A stretch of DNA of 58,586 nucleotides, taken from the NCBI GenBank assembly GCA_015057375.1, contig SVEM01000008.1:1-58586 (forward strand), given 5' to 3'. The position numbers were made by a program, and so were the translations under genes. Source of the DNA: Lachnospiraceae bacterium (GTDB lineage Bacteria; Bacillota; Clostridia; Lachnospirales; Lachnospiraceae). The notes under the pieces were generated by a model, which saw only the letters and a list, made by a program, of their open reading frames with translations, was not told the origin of the DNA and did not search any database. This document shows positions 7,917 to 14,473 of this stretch, one piece after another (within the stretch, counting starts at the first letter, position 1; each line of letters opens with the position of its first letter).

Positions 7917-8204
7917 ATGAATGAAACAATAAAAAACCTTACAAGCAGAAGAAGCTGCAGAAGTTTTTTGGACGAACATGTGGACAGAGAAGTTATCGAT
8001 GCTATTGTGGCAGCAGGTCTTAATGCACCATCGGGTATGACAGATACTATGGGACGTATGCACAGTGATGCTCAGTTCGCTGGTTCTTCATCAGTTCCTG
8101 CTCACGTTGAGATGATGGGTCTTATCGGTGCAGGTAACAACCCAATGGTTGGTATGACTGTAGCTGTAAGTATCCAGGAAGCCGCTGACGCTGGTAAGTT
8201 CTAA
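7917..8204 (+). CDS. Chimeric ORF: nitroreductase N-terminus fused to GGGtGRT-like C-terminus
   Basis: The 95-residue ORF has a good RBS (GGGAAGGAGC). Residues 1-41 (MNETIKNLTSRRSCRSF to LNAPSGM) match the N-terminus of the nitroreductase at 11975. Residues 41-95 (TDTMGRMHSDAQFAGSS, AHVEMMGLIGAG, VAVSIQEAADAGKF) are the tail seen at the window start. The join is at Gly-Met, shared by both parents, so a short homology (GGTATGA) could have mediated it. A promoter, intact frame and terminator suggest it is expressed. It lacks most of the FMN-binding nitroreductase fold and is unlikely to be an oxidoreductase. It may be a transcribed relic. Confidence 0.75.
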   Translation: MNETIKNLTSRRSCRSFLDEHVDREVIDAIVAAGLNAPSGMTDTMGRMHSDAQFAGSSSVPAHVEMMGLIGAGNNPMVGMTVAVSIQEAADAGKF

Positions 8205-8317
8205 TAAATGCCGTAAAATCGGTACTTGTGTTAGTGTGAAAACGTATGAAAAAATATGCGTAAGACACAGGTAAGACACAAGTAACTAACAGACGTAACT
8301 AACAAATTTTTTATAAG

Positions 8318-8352
8318 AGACAGGAGCTATATTATTGGTTCCTGTCTTTTTT
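8318..8352 (+). terminator. Rho-independent terminator
   Basis: AGACAGGA (8318-8325) pairs with TCCTGTCT (8340-8347) and a T run follows. It ends the chimeric ORF transcript. Between the ORF and the hairpin are two short tandem repeats, GTAAGACACA and GTAACTAACA, each present twice. Confidence 0.8.
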
Positions 8353-8461
8353 ATTTTGAAGTAGATGTTATATCAGTAATGGAATGTTTAACAATCGTTT
8401 TGAGGTTGTATTCGTTCATATTTTTTTATAGATGATTTGGATTTGTTTGTGAAATATAAAC

Positions 8462-8489
8462 TTGAATCAATGCTCGGTTATGGTAAAAT
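8462..8489 (+). promoter_or_regulatory. Possible promoter for small ORFs
   Basis: TTGAAT (8462-8467), 16 bases, TAAAAT (8484-8489), about 45 bases before the ATG at 8535. This is moderate sequence support only. Confidence 0.35.
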
Positions 8490-8534
8490 ATGTACATATG
8501 AATTAGAAAAAAAATAAGTATAGGCGATAGAAAA

Positions 8535-8702
8535 ATGAATATAAAACAAGCTAATGAGGAAGCTAGAGAAAAAATTGAAAAACTAAAGTCTATGATTGAT
8601 GAATAATATAATTAATGTTTTTTAGAAAAAGTTGTATACGAAAGAGGTTGCTCTTTCCTAATAAAATATATTGTTGAAAATAATGGAAATATTACATTTT
8701 GA
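8535..8702 (+). pseudogene. Decayed small ORF of unknown origin
   Basis: An ATG at 8535 opens 23 codons (MNIKQANEEAREKIEKLKS and on) ending in TAA at 8604. After a second stop (8613) the same frame continues for 30 codons with protein-like composition (FLEKVVYERGCSFLIKYIVE). Without the stops this would be one polypeptide of about 55 residues, so I read it as a small gene broken by nonsense changes. The RBS is weak. No family is recognised. Confidence 0.25.
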
Positions 8703-8714
8703 TGGAGAAAGATA

Positions 8715-8864
8715 ATGAGTGAAGAACTAAAAAAAGGCATACCAAAAGCAATTTTTAAGGGAATGGTGAAGCCTACGAAAGAAGAAAGGCAAAAAGATGA
8801 TGAGGATTTTGATATAATTTTGAAACAATATGGCGTTTTAAAAGAAAATGAATCCACGTATTAG
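8715..8864 (+). CDS. Small charged protein, 49 residues, unknown function
   Basis: ATG at 8715 has a good RBS (GGAGAAAG at 5-6 bases). The product starts MSEELKKGIPKAIFKGMVKP and continues with an acidic KDDEDFDIILKQYGVL segment; it is strongly charged and lacks a membrane segment. No family is recognised; small proteins like this often sit next to toxin genes in such islands. The 370 bases that follow (8865-9233) hold no gene: an AT-rich stretch with the repeat ACGTATTAGT (twice) and then the structured leader at 9081-9212. Confidence 0.4.
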   Translation: MSEELKKGIPKAIFKGMVKPTKEERQKDDEDFDIILKQYGVLKENESTY

Positions 8865-9080
8865 TAATATAGACGTATTAGTTAAATAATGTTTAATGTA
8901 TTATCAATAGAAAATATTTATAGAACATAATCTTAAATCGAGTCCAGTATCAGATTGTTTGTATGATGCAACCAAGTAAAACAAAAGAAAAGCTGAATAA
9001 GATATTTAAAAATATCAAAATAATTTAAAAAGCTATTGTAATATATCTGAGTATAGTATATTATAATATTAACCAGAGAT

Positions 9081-9212
9081 GATTATGATTTGTCGGATTC
9101 ATAATCGGAGGTTCAGTCGTAAGTTTGGTTCACTTACACCGAATAGGCGATGCCGAAAAAAAGAGAACCATTATAAAGTGGATAAATGCTTCTGGTGTGA
9201 GCCGGAAGCATT
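9081..9212 (+). promoter_or_regulatory. Structured 5' leader of the PBECR4-like gene
   Basis: Several hairpins follow one another: GATTATGA/TCATAATC (9081-9088 with 9099-9106), GTAAGT/ACTTAC (9119-9124 with 9132-9137) enclosed by GGTTC/GAACC (9110-9114 with 9165-9169), then an 11-bp stem AATGCTTCTGG/CCGGAAGCATT (9185-9195 with 9202-9212) ending 10 bases before the RBS. The last stem has only a short T run, so it may attenuate or control translation. It matches no riboswitch class that I recognise. Confidence 0.45.
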
Positions 9213-9233
9213 TTCTGTACATAGGAGAAATGC

Positions 9234-9821
9234 GTGAATCAATTACTTGAGAAATATAACGACTATAAGTCGATTGTTAATAATAAAATTGTTTATGAAT
9301 TTGAAGATGGCAATATTATCGAATTTGCACCTAAACAAACAGAATTTCCGCACCTGATAGGTTTGCACAAACTTGTGGATATTCCTATTATAAGACAGTT
9401 TAATGATAAAACTAATCAAACTGTAAGTGCAAAGTTTCTTATTTCTAAAATCAAACAGGAGAGATTTCTTACAGAAGATATTATAAAGAGTAGTAGGTAT
9501 TTTTCTGAAATCGAAGATAGATTTAATAGATTTAATAAGGATAATATATTGTTATTATCATATACGGATGTCATTTTAGATTTTAATCCAATTCTGATAG
9601 GTTCTGATTTAAAAGCAAAATATATTTTATTTGAGGAAACTGAACAGGGATGTTATAGCCATCTTTGTGTGGCAGAAACAAATGAGAATATATGTTATTT
9701 GGAATCATTTTTTTATGAACCAAGCGATCTTTATATAAGAAATCAAAAAAGAATTAAAATTAGAAATGTAAAAATGTTTGATAACAAAGGAAAGTTGTTT
9801 TTGGAAGATAATTTGTTATAA
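9234..9821 (+). CDS. PBECR4-like (RelE/Barnase-type nuclease) protein, toxin candidate
   Basis: The 195-residue protein starts at GTG 9234 with AGGAG six bases upstream. An N-terminal FPHLIGLHKL motif, a central charged region with KQERFL and SRYFSEIEDRFNRF, and a beta-rich end (KAKYILFEE, SHLCVAETNENICYLESFF) fit the PBECR4 family of phage and polymorphic-toxin nucleases related to RelE, as I recall it. These act on RNA. The gene following it by 33 bases encodes a HigA-like antitoxin fragment, which supports a type II toxin-antitoxin origin. No active-site residue can be assigned with certainty. It could be inactive now that its partner is truncated. Confidence 0.6.
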   Translation: MNQLLEKYNDYKSIVNNKIVYEFEDGNIIEFAPKQTEFPHLIGLHKLVDIPIIRQFNDKTNQTVSAKFLISKIKQERFLTEDIIKSSRYFSEIEDRFNRFNKDNILLLSYTDVILDFNPILIGSDLKAKYILFEETEQGCYSHLCVAETNENICYLESFFYEPSDLYIRNQKRIKIRNVKMFDNKGKLFLEDNLL

Positions 9822-9854
9822 AAAATTTTTTGAATTTCAAAAGGAGTACTAGAC

Positions 9855-10001
9855 ATGAGTAAGGCGAGCATATCATTTGATGAATTTGAAAAAGAACTGC
9901 TTAAAGATACAGAAGTTAGAATTGAATATGAAAATTTAAAACAGAGATACGACCATATTTCACATATGATTAATATAAGAGATGAAGAAGGTATTAAATA
10001 A
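9855..10001 (+). pseudogene. Truncated HigA/XRE-type antitoxin lacking its HTH
   Basis: The 48-residue ORF has a strong RBS (AAGGAG). MSKASISFDEFEKELLKDTE, then EYENLKQRYDHISHMINIRDEEGIK, matches the N-terminal part common to HigA-type antitoxins, in which this helix pair runs straight into the helix-turn-helix (usually xxIRxxxGLTQxxLA). Here TAA comes at exactly that point and no HTH codons are found downstream in any frame. The dimerisation and toxin-binding part may remain, but DNA binding should be lost. It could also be a short solo antidote. Confidence 0.6.
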
Positions 10002-10030
10002 TAAATACTTTGATTATAAGGTGATAAAAC

Positions 10031-10264
10031 ATGTATGATTACACTATTTTCCCGGACAATAGTCCTAAGGAATTTAAAAAGGTATGTAAAATGATTCAAA
10101 GTGTATTTCCAAATGCTACGGTACACGAATTACTTGTTGATGTAGATGGCTCAACAATACAAACTTTTACACAAGATGGGAAGGATATTGATGTATACGA
10201 TGATTATGATGTTGGTGCTGTATATGTAAAATCAGAAGTAGATTTGGGTAATATATTTTTGTAA
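10031..10264 (+). CDS. Small acidic protein, 77 residues, unknown function
   Basis: ATG at 10031 has RBS AAGGTGAT. The product is acidic, alpha/beta in look (KEFKKVCKMIQSVFPNATVH, then VDVDGSTIQTFTQDGK and DIDVYDDYDVGAVYVKSEVD), and lacks a membrane segment or signal peptide. Size and charge resemble immunity proteins of polymorphic toxins, but no family is recognised. It lies 29 bases after the antitoxin fragment and before another small ORF, probably in one transcript. Confidence 0.55.
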   Translation: MYDYTIFPDNSPKEFKKVCKMIQSVFPNATVHELLVDVDGSTIQTFTQDGKDIDVYDDYDVGAVYVKSEVDLGNIFL

Positions 10265-10296
10265 GAAATGCTTTTGTGAAATGTGTGGTGATTAAA

Positions 10297-10551
10297 ATGA
10301 AAAATTTTTTTATGGAACATATAGATAAAATATTTGAATATTGTAATCATAATGGTTTGTCCATTGAAAAAATCAGGAAATCTCCTAAATGTTATTCACA
10401 TGACACAATGTATATTCAGTATGTTGATGATAGCAAGATGGGAGAAGTGTTAAGAGATAATAAGCCTGCAAAAGTGTTGTTGATTATTAGGAAAACCAAT
10501 GAAGGTATCATGTTTGAACCATCAGAAGATATAAGAGAATATTTGTCTTAA
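10297..10551 (+). CDS. Small protein, 84 residues, unknown function
   Basis: The start at 10297 is supported by GGTGATT; an in-frame GTG at 10276 is the alternative. The product (MKNFFMEHIDKIFEYCNHNG, KVLLIIRKTNEGIMFEPSED) is mixed alpha/beta and soluble, and I recognise no family. Together with the 77-residue protein it ends the transcript that starts upstream of the PBECR4-like gene; its stop codon runs into a terminator. Confidence 0.55.
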   Translation: MKNFFMEHIDKIFEYCNHNGLSIEKIRKSPKCYSHDTMYIQYVDDSKMGEVLRDNKPAKVLLIIRKTNEGIMFEPSEDIREYLS

Positions 10552-10574
10552 AAGCATCCACTAGGGTGCTTTTT
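10551..10574 (+). terminator. Rho-independent terminator, copy 1 of a repeated sequence
   Basis: AAAGCATCC (10551-10559) pairs with GGGTGCTTT (10564-10572) around an ACTA loop and is followed by T. The same sequence with one base changed lies at 11877-11900. Confidence 0.85.
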
Positions 10575-10587
10575 CTTACGATAAGTT

Positions 10588-10726
10588 AAAAAAAGAAGTC
10601 ACGATACATGCTCAATCCCTAGGGTCCAATTCCCTAGCAACATCAAATATCTTGACTTCGTTTTATATGTCGGCAGACTATGACTCCCAGCTCCCGAAGG
10701 CTAGCAACCAATCACCATCTACCGAT
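10588..10726 (-). ncRNA. Orphan structured small RNA, about 140 nt
   Basis: The minus strand has a strong promoter (10733-10761) and ends in GAAGTCA/TGACTTC (closing stem, 10653-10659 with 10595-10601) followed by seven T (10594-10588). Inside that stem, CTAGGG pairs with CCCTAG (10632-10637 with 10619-10624). The 5' part holds GCTAGCCTTCGGGAGCTGGG and GTCTGCCGAC. There is no RBS-led ORF, and the RNA is not antisense to a gene. It differs from all neighbours in being G+C richer. No RNA family is recognised. It could be a regulatory sRNA or a piece of a mobile island. Confidence 0.55.
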
Positions 10727-10732
10727 TACATT

Positions 10733-10761
10733 ATGATATCATAGTGGGATAATATTGTCAA
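10733..10761 (-). promoter_or_regulatory. Promoter of the orphan small RNA
   Basis: On the minus strand TTGACA (10761-10756), 17 bases, TATCAT (10738-10733). The -35 is perfect and the -10 has five of six consensus bases. Nothing on this strand downstream is coding. Confidence 0.6.
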
Positions 10762-10843
10762 TATTTTATATTACAGCATAAAAAATAAAGACAACAAACA
10801 TTTAATTGATAAAATTCTTATATGTATAATAATAAAAAGGATA

Positions 10844-10872
10844 TTGACACATATTGTCGTATAGGCTAACGT
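10844..10872 (+). promoter_or_regulatory. Promoter of the unknown gene at 10950
   Basis: TTGACA (10844-10849), 17 bases, TAACGT (10867-10872). The -35 is perfect and the -10 moderate. Confidence 0.45.
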
Positions 10873-10949
10873 GTAAACACAAAGATAGATAAGCATAGAA
10901 GAAAAAAGTCATGTTAAATACTTGTTTAACAAAAAGGTGGGTTGATATT

Positions 10950-11843
10950 TTGAAAACCAAACTTGAATTATTGAAAGTGATTTATGAACATCTTGAGACA
11001 ATTGGTTTTGGATATGAAAATGGTACATTTGATAGTTTGTTTACGAATTTGTCAAAGAACTGTGTACTAACTTCTCAAATAGATAATACTACATACAATG
11101 GATATGAAGAGGTTGTATCCTGTTTTGCGAAAATAAGTGAATTAATAAAAGAGTCTGGCTCGAATTACTATTATGACTTTGGACATGATGCTAATTATTA
11201 TATTGGCGATTATGATTATTGGTGTATGATGCATGAAACATTTATTGATTCAGAAGAAAATGCAGATGAAAAAACTCTAGGCTATCCGTGTCTGGTGATA
11301 GAGCCACAAAAACACAAGGATGAGAAAAGAATTATTATTTGTCTTGATATAAATGAAGAAGAAAAAATTTCGCGTATAGACTTTTACTTGACTGATTATT
11401 TGAATCATTGGGATTTTGATTGTATTGGTGAAATAATTCCTTGTATTGGAGATAAGGAAATAGATGAGGGTGAAATTTTTATAAGTGAAAATTATTATCA
11501 TGAATTTCAGCTGTTTTTAGGTAAAATCAATAAAGATTTTTATACACATGATTACGAACGTGTACCTATAAAAAAATGGATTGAGTTTTTGGAGAATTGG
11601 AGACGTTTTTATTCCTTTAATACTTATGAGGACGCATATGAAAATGCATGTGGTATAAATCACGAAGATAATACTGTAGGTGATGAGTTGGCAAAAACTC
11701 GCTTGGATTGGTATGGAAAAGATTATATATGGGATAAGCGAGAATATCATTCGGCTATGTTAGAAGCATTGACAGAATGGACAGACAAATATAAGGAAAT
11801 GTGTGATTATATTGATTTGTACGGATTTCCTGAAGATTATTAA
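10950..11843 (+). CDS. Acidic cytoplasmic protein of unknown function
   Basis: I place the start at TTG 10950, because AAGGTGGG lies eight bases upstream; an ATG at 10911 without an RBS would add 13 residues. The product has about 297 residues, is very acidic and Tyr/Trp-rich, and has neither signal peptide nor membrane segment. Its first 70 residues (FDSLFTNLSKNCVLTSQ, YNGYEEVVSCFAKISELI) have the look of an NTF2/SnoaL-like fold, a weak impression. No catalytic motif is seen. It is a single-gene unit with its own promoter and terminator inside the island. Confidence 0.65.
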   Translation: MKTKLELLKVIYEHLETIGFGYENGTFDSLFTNLSKNCVLTSQIDNTTYNGYEEVVSCFAKISELIKESGSNYYYDFGHDANYYIGDYDYWCMMHETFIDSEENADEKTLGYPCLVIEPQKHKDEKRIIICLDINEEEKISRIDFYLTDYLNHWDFDCIGEIIPCIGDKEIDEGEIFISENYYHEFQLFLGKINKDFYTHDYERVPIKKWIEFLENWRRFYSFNTYEDAYENACGINHEDNTVGDELAKTRLDWYGKDYIWDKREYHSAMLEALTEWTDKYKEMCDYIDLYGFPEDY

Positions 11844-11876
11844 AATTCGGTATACTAAACTAAAAAAAGTAATTTA

Positions 11877-11900
11877 AAAGCATCCACGAGGGTGCTTTTT
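11877..11900 (+). terminator. Rho-independent terminator, copy 2 of a repeated sequence
   Basis: AAAGCATCC (11877-11885) pairs with GGGTGCTTT (11890-11898) around an ACGA loop and is followed by T. The repeat with 10551-10574 extends a few bases beyond the hairpin on both sides. Confidence 0.85.
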
Positions 11901-11904
11901 CTTA

Positions 11905-11933
11905 TTGCCTCAACCCCCAAACAAATGTATAAT
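11905..11933 (+). promoter_or_regulatory. Nitroreductase promoter
   Basis: TTGCCT (11905-11910), 17 bases, TATAAT (11928-11933). It is homologous to the promoter of the chimeric ORF. Confidence 0.6.
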
Positions 11934-11974
11934 TTTCATATAACCAAACATGGTAATGGGAAGGAGCAAATACT

Positions 11975-12487
11975 ATGAATGAAACAATCAAAAACCTTAC
12001 AAGCAGAAAAAGTTGCAGAAGTTTTAAAGATAATCATATAGATAAGGAGATTCTTGATTCCATAGTAGCGGCAGGGCTTAACGCACCATCCGGAATGAAC
12101 AGACAGACGCCTTTATTTGTCGTAGTGACAGATGATGACATGGTAGCAAAATTGTCTAAGATGAATGCAGCAGTTATGGGTGCAGACAGCGATCCGTTTT
12201 ACGGTGCAAAAGATATGATTATCGTTCTTGCTAAAAAAGAGGGGACATATATATACGATGGAAGCCTTGCGATGGGCAACCTGTTAAATGCAGCATGGTC
12301 TGCAGACGTGGGTGCTATATGGATTCACCGTGCGAAGGAAGTATTTGAGAGCGAAGAAGGTAAGGTGCTTCTTAAAGAATGGGGTATTACCGACGACGTA
12401 GAAGGAATCGGTTTCTGTATGCTCGGATATACCAAAGATGAAAAAGCTAAGACTGATATCAAGGACGGAAGAGTATTTTATGTGTAA
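11975..12487 (+). CDS. Nitroreductase family protein
   Basis: The 170-residue protein has the FMN-binding nitroreductase pattern: SRKSCRSF near the N-terminus (phosphate-binding Arg and Ser), LNAPSGMNRQ, and the C-terminal EGIGFCMLGYTK. It is at the short end for the family. Members reduce flavins, quinones or nitro-compounds with NAD(P)H; the physiological substrate is unknown. RBS GGGAAGGAGC is strong. Its promoter, RBS and first 41 codons are duplicated at 7845-8040, where they are fused to another gene's end. The next gene starts inside its last codons. Confidence 0.9.
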   Translation: MNETIKNLTSRKSCRSFKDNHIDKEILDSIVAAGLNAPSGMNRQTPLFVVVTDDDMVAKLSKMNAAVMGADSDPFYGAKDMIIVLAKKEGTYIYDGSLAMGNLLNAAWSADVGAIWIHRAKEVFESEEGKVLLKEWGITDDVEGIGFCMLGYTKDEKAKTDIKDGRVFYV

Positions 12488-12929
12488 ACAGAATTTGAAA
12501 GAATACAATTTTTATGGCTGGGAGAATGCCGAATGTCAGGCGGTTACTGATGAATTTAAAAATGTAAAAACACCAAAAGACTTGTATGACTGCCTGTCTA
12601 ACATTTGGTGTGCCGAAACATGTGCGCCAAGACTCAGGGCATCATGGAAAGAAGAAAATAAGACGCATGGACAGTGCAGTATCACGTCATTTCTTGTGCA
12701 GGATATTTTTGGCGGGGAAGTCCGCGGCATTTTAAGAAAAGGCGGTACTTATCATTGTTTTAATGTGGTAGGCGATATTGAATTTGATTTGACCAGTGAG
12801 CAGTTTGGCGACGAAAAGCTTGATTATACCGTGTATGAGGTGCAGAGCAGAGAAGAGCATTTTTCTGATGCTGACAAATACAGCAGATATTTGTTGTTGA
12901 AAGAAAAATTATCAAATTATTGTAAATGA
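12480..12929 (+). CDS. YunG-like small protein
   Basis: The start at 12480 overlaps the nitroreductase end by eight bases, so the two are coupled. The 149-residue protein has LYDCLSNIWCAETCAPRLR, GQCSITSFLVQDIFGGEV and HCFNVVGDIEFDLTSEQF; this pattern (Trp-Cys-x-Glu-Thr-Cys, Gly-Gln-Cys, His near a beta-strand) matches the YunG-like family of uncharacterised Firmicutes proteins. The conserved Cys, His and Asp suggest a papain-like fold, which is inference. It is cytoplasmic. Confidence 0.7.
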   Translation: MCKQNLKEYNFYGWENAECQAVTDEFKNVKTPKDLYDCLSNIWCAETCAPRLRASWKEENKTHGQCSITSFLVQDIFGGEVRGILRKGGTYHCFNVVGDIEFDLTSEQFGDEKLDYTVYEVQSREEHFSDADKYSRYLLLKEKLSNYCK

Positions 12930-12939
12930 GGAGAGCAAA

Positions 12940-14469
12940 ATGCAATATAAGAATCCTATTATTCCGGGATTTTATCCGGATCCGAGCATTTGTACAGACG
13001 GGAAAAGTTACTATCTGGTTTGCAGCTCATTTAATTATTTTCCGGGAGTGCCGTTGTTTAAAAGTGATGACCTGATTAACTGGGAGGCGATTGGAAGTGT
13101 GCTGACGAGAAACAGCCAGCTTCCGCTTCGTGGTGTCGGAAACGGCGGCGGTATATATGCGCCGACAATTCGTTATAATGAAGGCAGATTTTATATGGTA
13201 ACGACAAATGTATCGTCGGGTGGCAATTTTTATGTGTGCACGGACGATATCTATGGTGAGTGGTCGGAGCCGATTTGGGTAGAGCAGGGCGGCATCGACC
13301 CGTCGTTATATTTTGAAGACGGAAAAGCATATTTTATGAGCAATGGCGCTGATGATGACGGAGTTGAGGGGATAACCCAGTGCGAGATAGATATTGAAAC
13401 GGGTGAGAAGCTTTCAAAAAGCAAATGCATCTGGAAGGGCGCAGGCGGAAGGTATCTTGAAAGTCCCCATTTGTACAAGATAAATGGTACATATTATCTG
13501 ATGGCTGCGGAAGGTGGCACGGAATACGGTCACATGGTTGTGTGTGCAAGAAGCAACTCGATTTACGGACCGTATGAAAATAATCCTGCAAACCCTATTC
13601 TTACAAACCGTAATCTTGGCGGATACAGAATACAGGGATGCGGTCACGCAGATCTTATACAGGATAAAAACGGAAACTGGTGGATGGTGCATCTTGCTTT
13701 CAGACAGACGGGACTTTGGAGTATGTATCACACGACAGGCCGAGAGGTGTATATGGTGCCGGTAACATTTACTGACGACGGATGGTTTGTTGCCGGAGAA
13801 AATGGAACGACACCTGAGATTGTCACGACTGACCGGCTACCAAAAATCAATCAGCAGAATGAGATTGAATATACATTTGAAAATGCAAAGCCGGGAAAAG
13901 AATTTGTATTTGTCAGAAATCCTAACATGGAGAATTATACGTTTTCAGATAAAAAAATATGTATAAAAGCAGGACAGACTACACTTAGTGATGCAGAAGG
14001 TTCGCCGGGTTTTGTAGCAATAAGACAGCAGCATATGGGTGGAGTTGTGTCGTGTTTAGTTAATCTTACAGCTGTAGAAGATAATTCCGAGGGAACTTCC
14101 GAAGCAGGATTGTCGGTATATATGAACGAGTGGCATCATTATGATCTTGCAGTTGTGCGTAAAGGCGAAAGTACAAAAGTTATAAAGCGACTTTGCGTAG
14201 GCGATATACAATATGTTCAGGAAAGCATAGATATCGAAAGCCCTGAAAAAGACATTAGACTTGATATCTCATTTACGCCTGATTACTATTCATTTAATAT
14301 GATAAATGATGGCAAAGAGTACAATCTTGGTACAGCTCAGAGCAAATATGTGTCTACGGAAGTTGCCGGAGGATTTACGGGGGTTATGATTGGACTTTAT
14401 GCAGTTTCGGAACAGAAAAATGTAACGGCAGAATTTAGTGAATTTAAGGCTGTTTTTAGGGAGGATTAG
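12940..14469 (+). CDS. GH43 beta-xylosidase (or arabinofuranosidase), intracellular
   Basis: The 509-residue enzyme starts with the family's NPIIPGFYPDPS motif. Catalytic residues fit GH43: base D14 (YPDPS), pKa modulator D120 (GGIDPSLYF) and acid E174 (YLESPHLY) on a five-bladed propeller. The C-terminal 190 residues form the beta-sandwich typical of subfamilies 10-12 (XynB-type xylosidases). With no signal peptide it acts on imported xylo- or arabinoxylo-oligosaccharides. RBS GGAGAG precedes it by a normal spacing. The next gene is also GH43-like and starts five bases after its stop, so both are one operon. Exact substrate is inferred. Confidence 0.88.
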   Translation: MQYKNPIIPGFYPDPSICTDGKSYYLVCSSFNYFPGVPLFKSDDLINWEAIGSVLTRNSQLPLRGVGNGGGIYAPTIRYNEGRFYMVTTNVSSGGNFYVCTDDIYGEWSEPIWVEQGGIDPSLYFEDGKAYFMSNGADDDGVEGITQCEIDIETGEKLSKSKCIWKGAGGRYLESPHLYKINGTYYLMAAEGGTEYGHMVVCARSNSIYGPYENNPANPILTNRNLGGYRIQGCGHADLIQDKNGNWWMVHLAFRQTGLWSMYHTTGREVYMVPVTFTDDGWFVAGENGTTPEIVTTDRLPKINQQNEIEYTFENAKPGKEFVFVRNPNMENYTFSDKKICIKAGQTTLSDAEGSPGFVAIRQQHMGGVVSCLVNLTAVEDNSEGTSEAGLSVYMNEWHHYDLAVVRKGESTKVIKRLCVGDIQYVQESIDIESPEKDIRLDISFTPDYYSFNMINDGKEYNLGTAQSKYVSTEVAGGFTGVMIGLYAVSEQKNVTAEFSEFKAVFRED

Positions 14470-14473
14470 TATA

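Noticed and set aside
8961-9030. Small ORF starting MMQPSKTKEKLNKIF
   Set aside because: No RBS, Lys-rich AT-driven composition and no support from context.
9743-10126. 127-codon minus-strand ORF over the antitoxin fragment
   Set aside because: Lacks RBS, and the plus strand carries a conserved antitoxin N-terminus and RBS-led small genes.
12760-12945. Minus-strand ORFs opposite the YunG-like and GH43 genes
   Set aside because: They overlap well-supported genes on the other strand and have random-looking composition.
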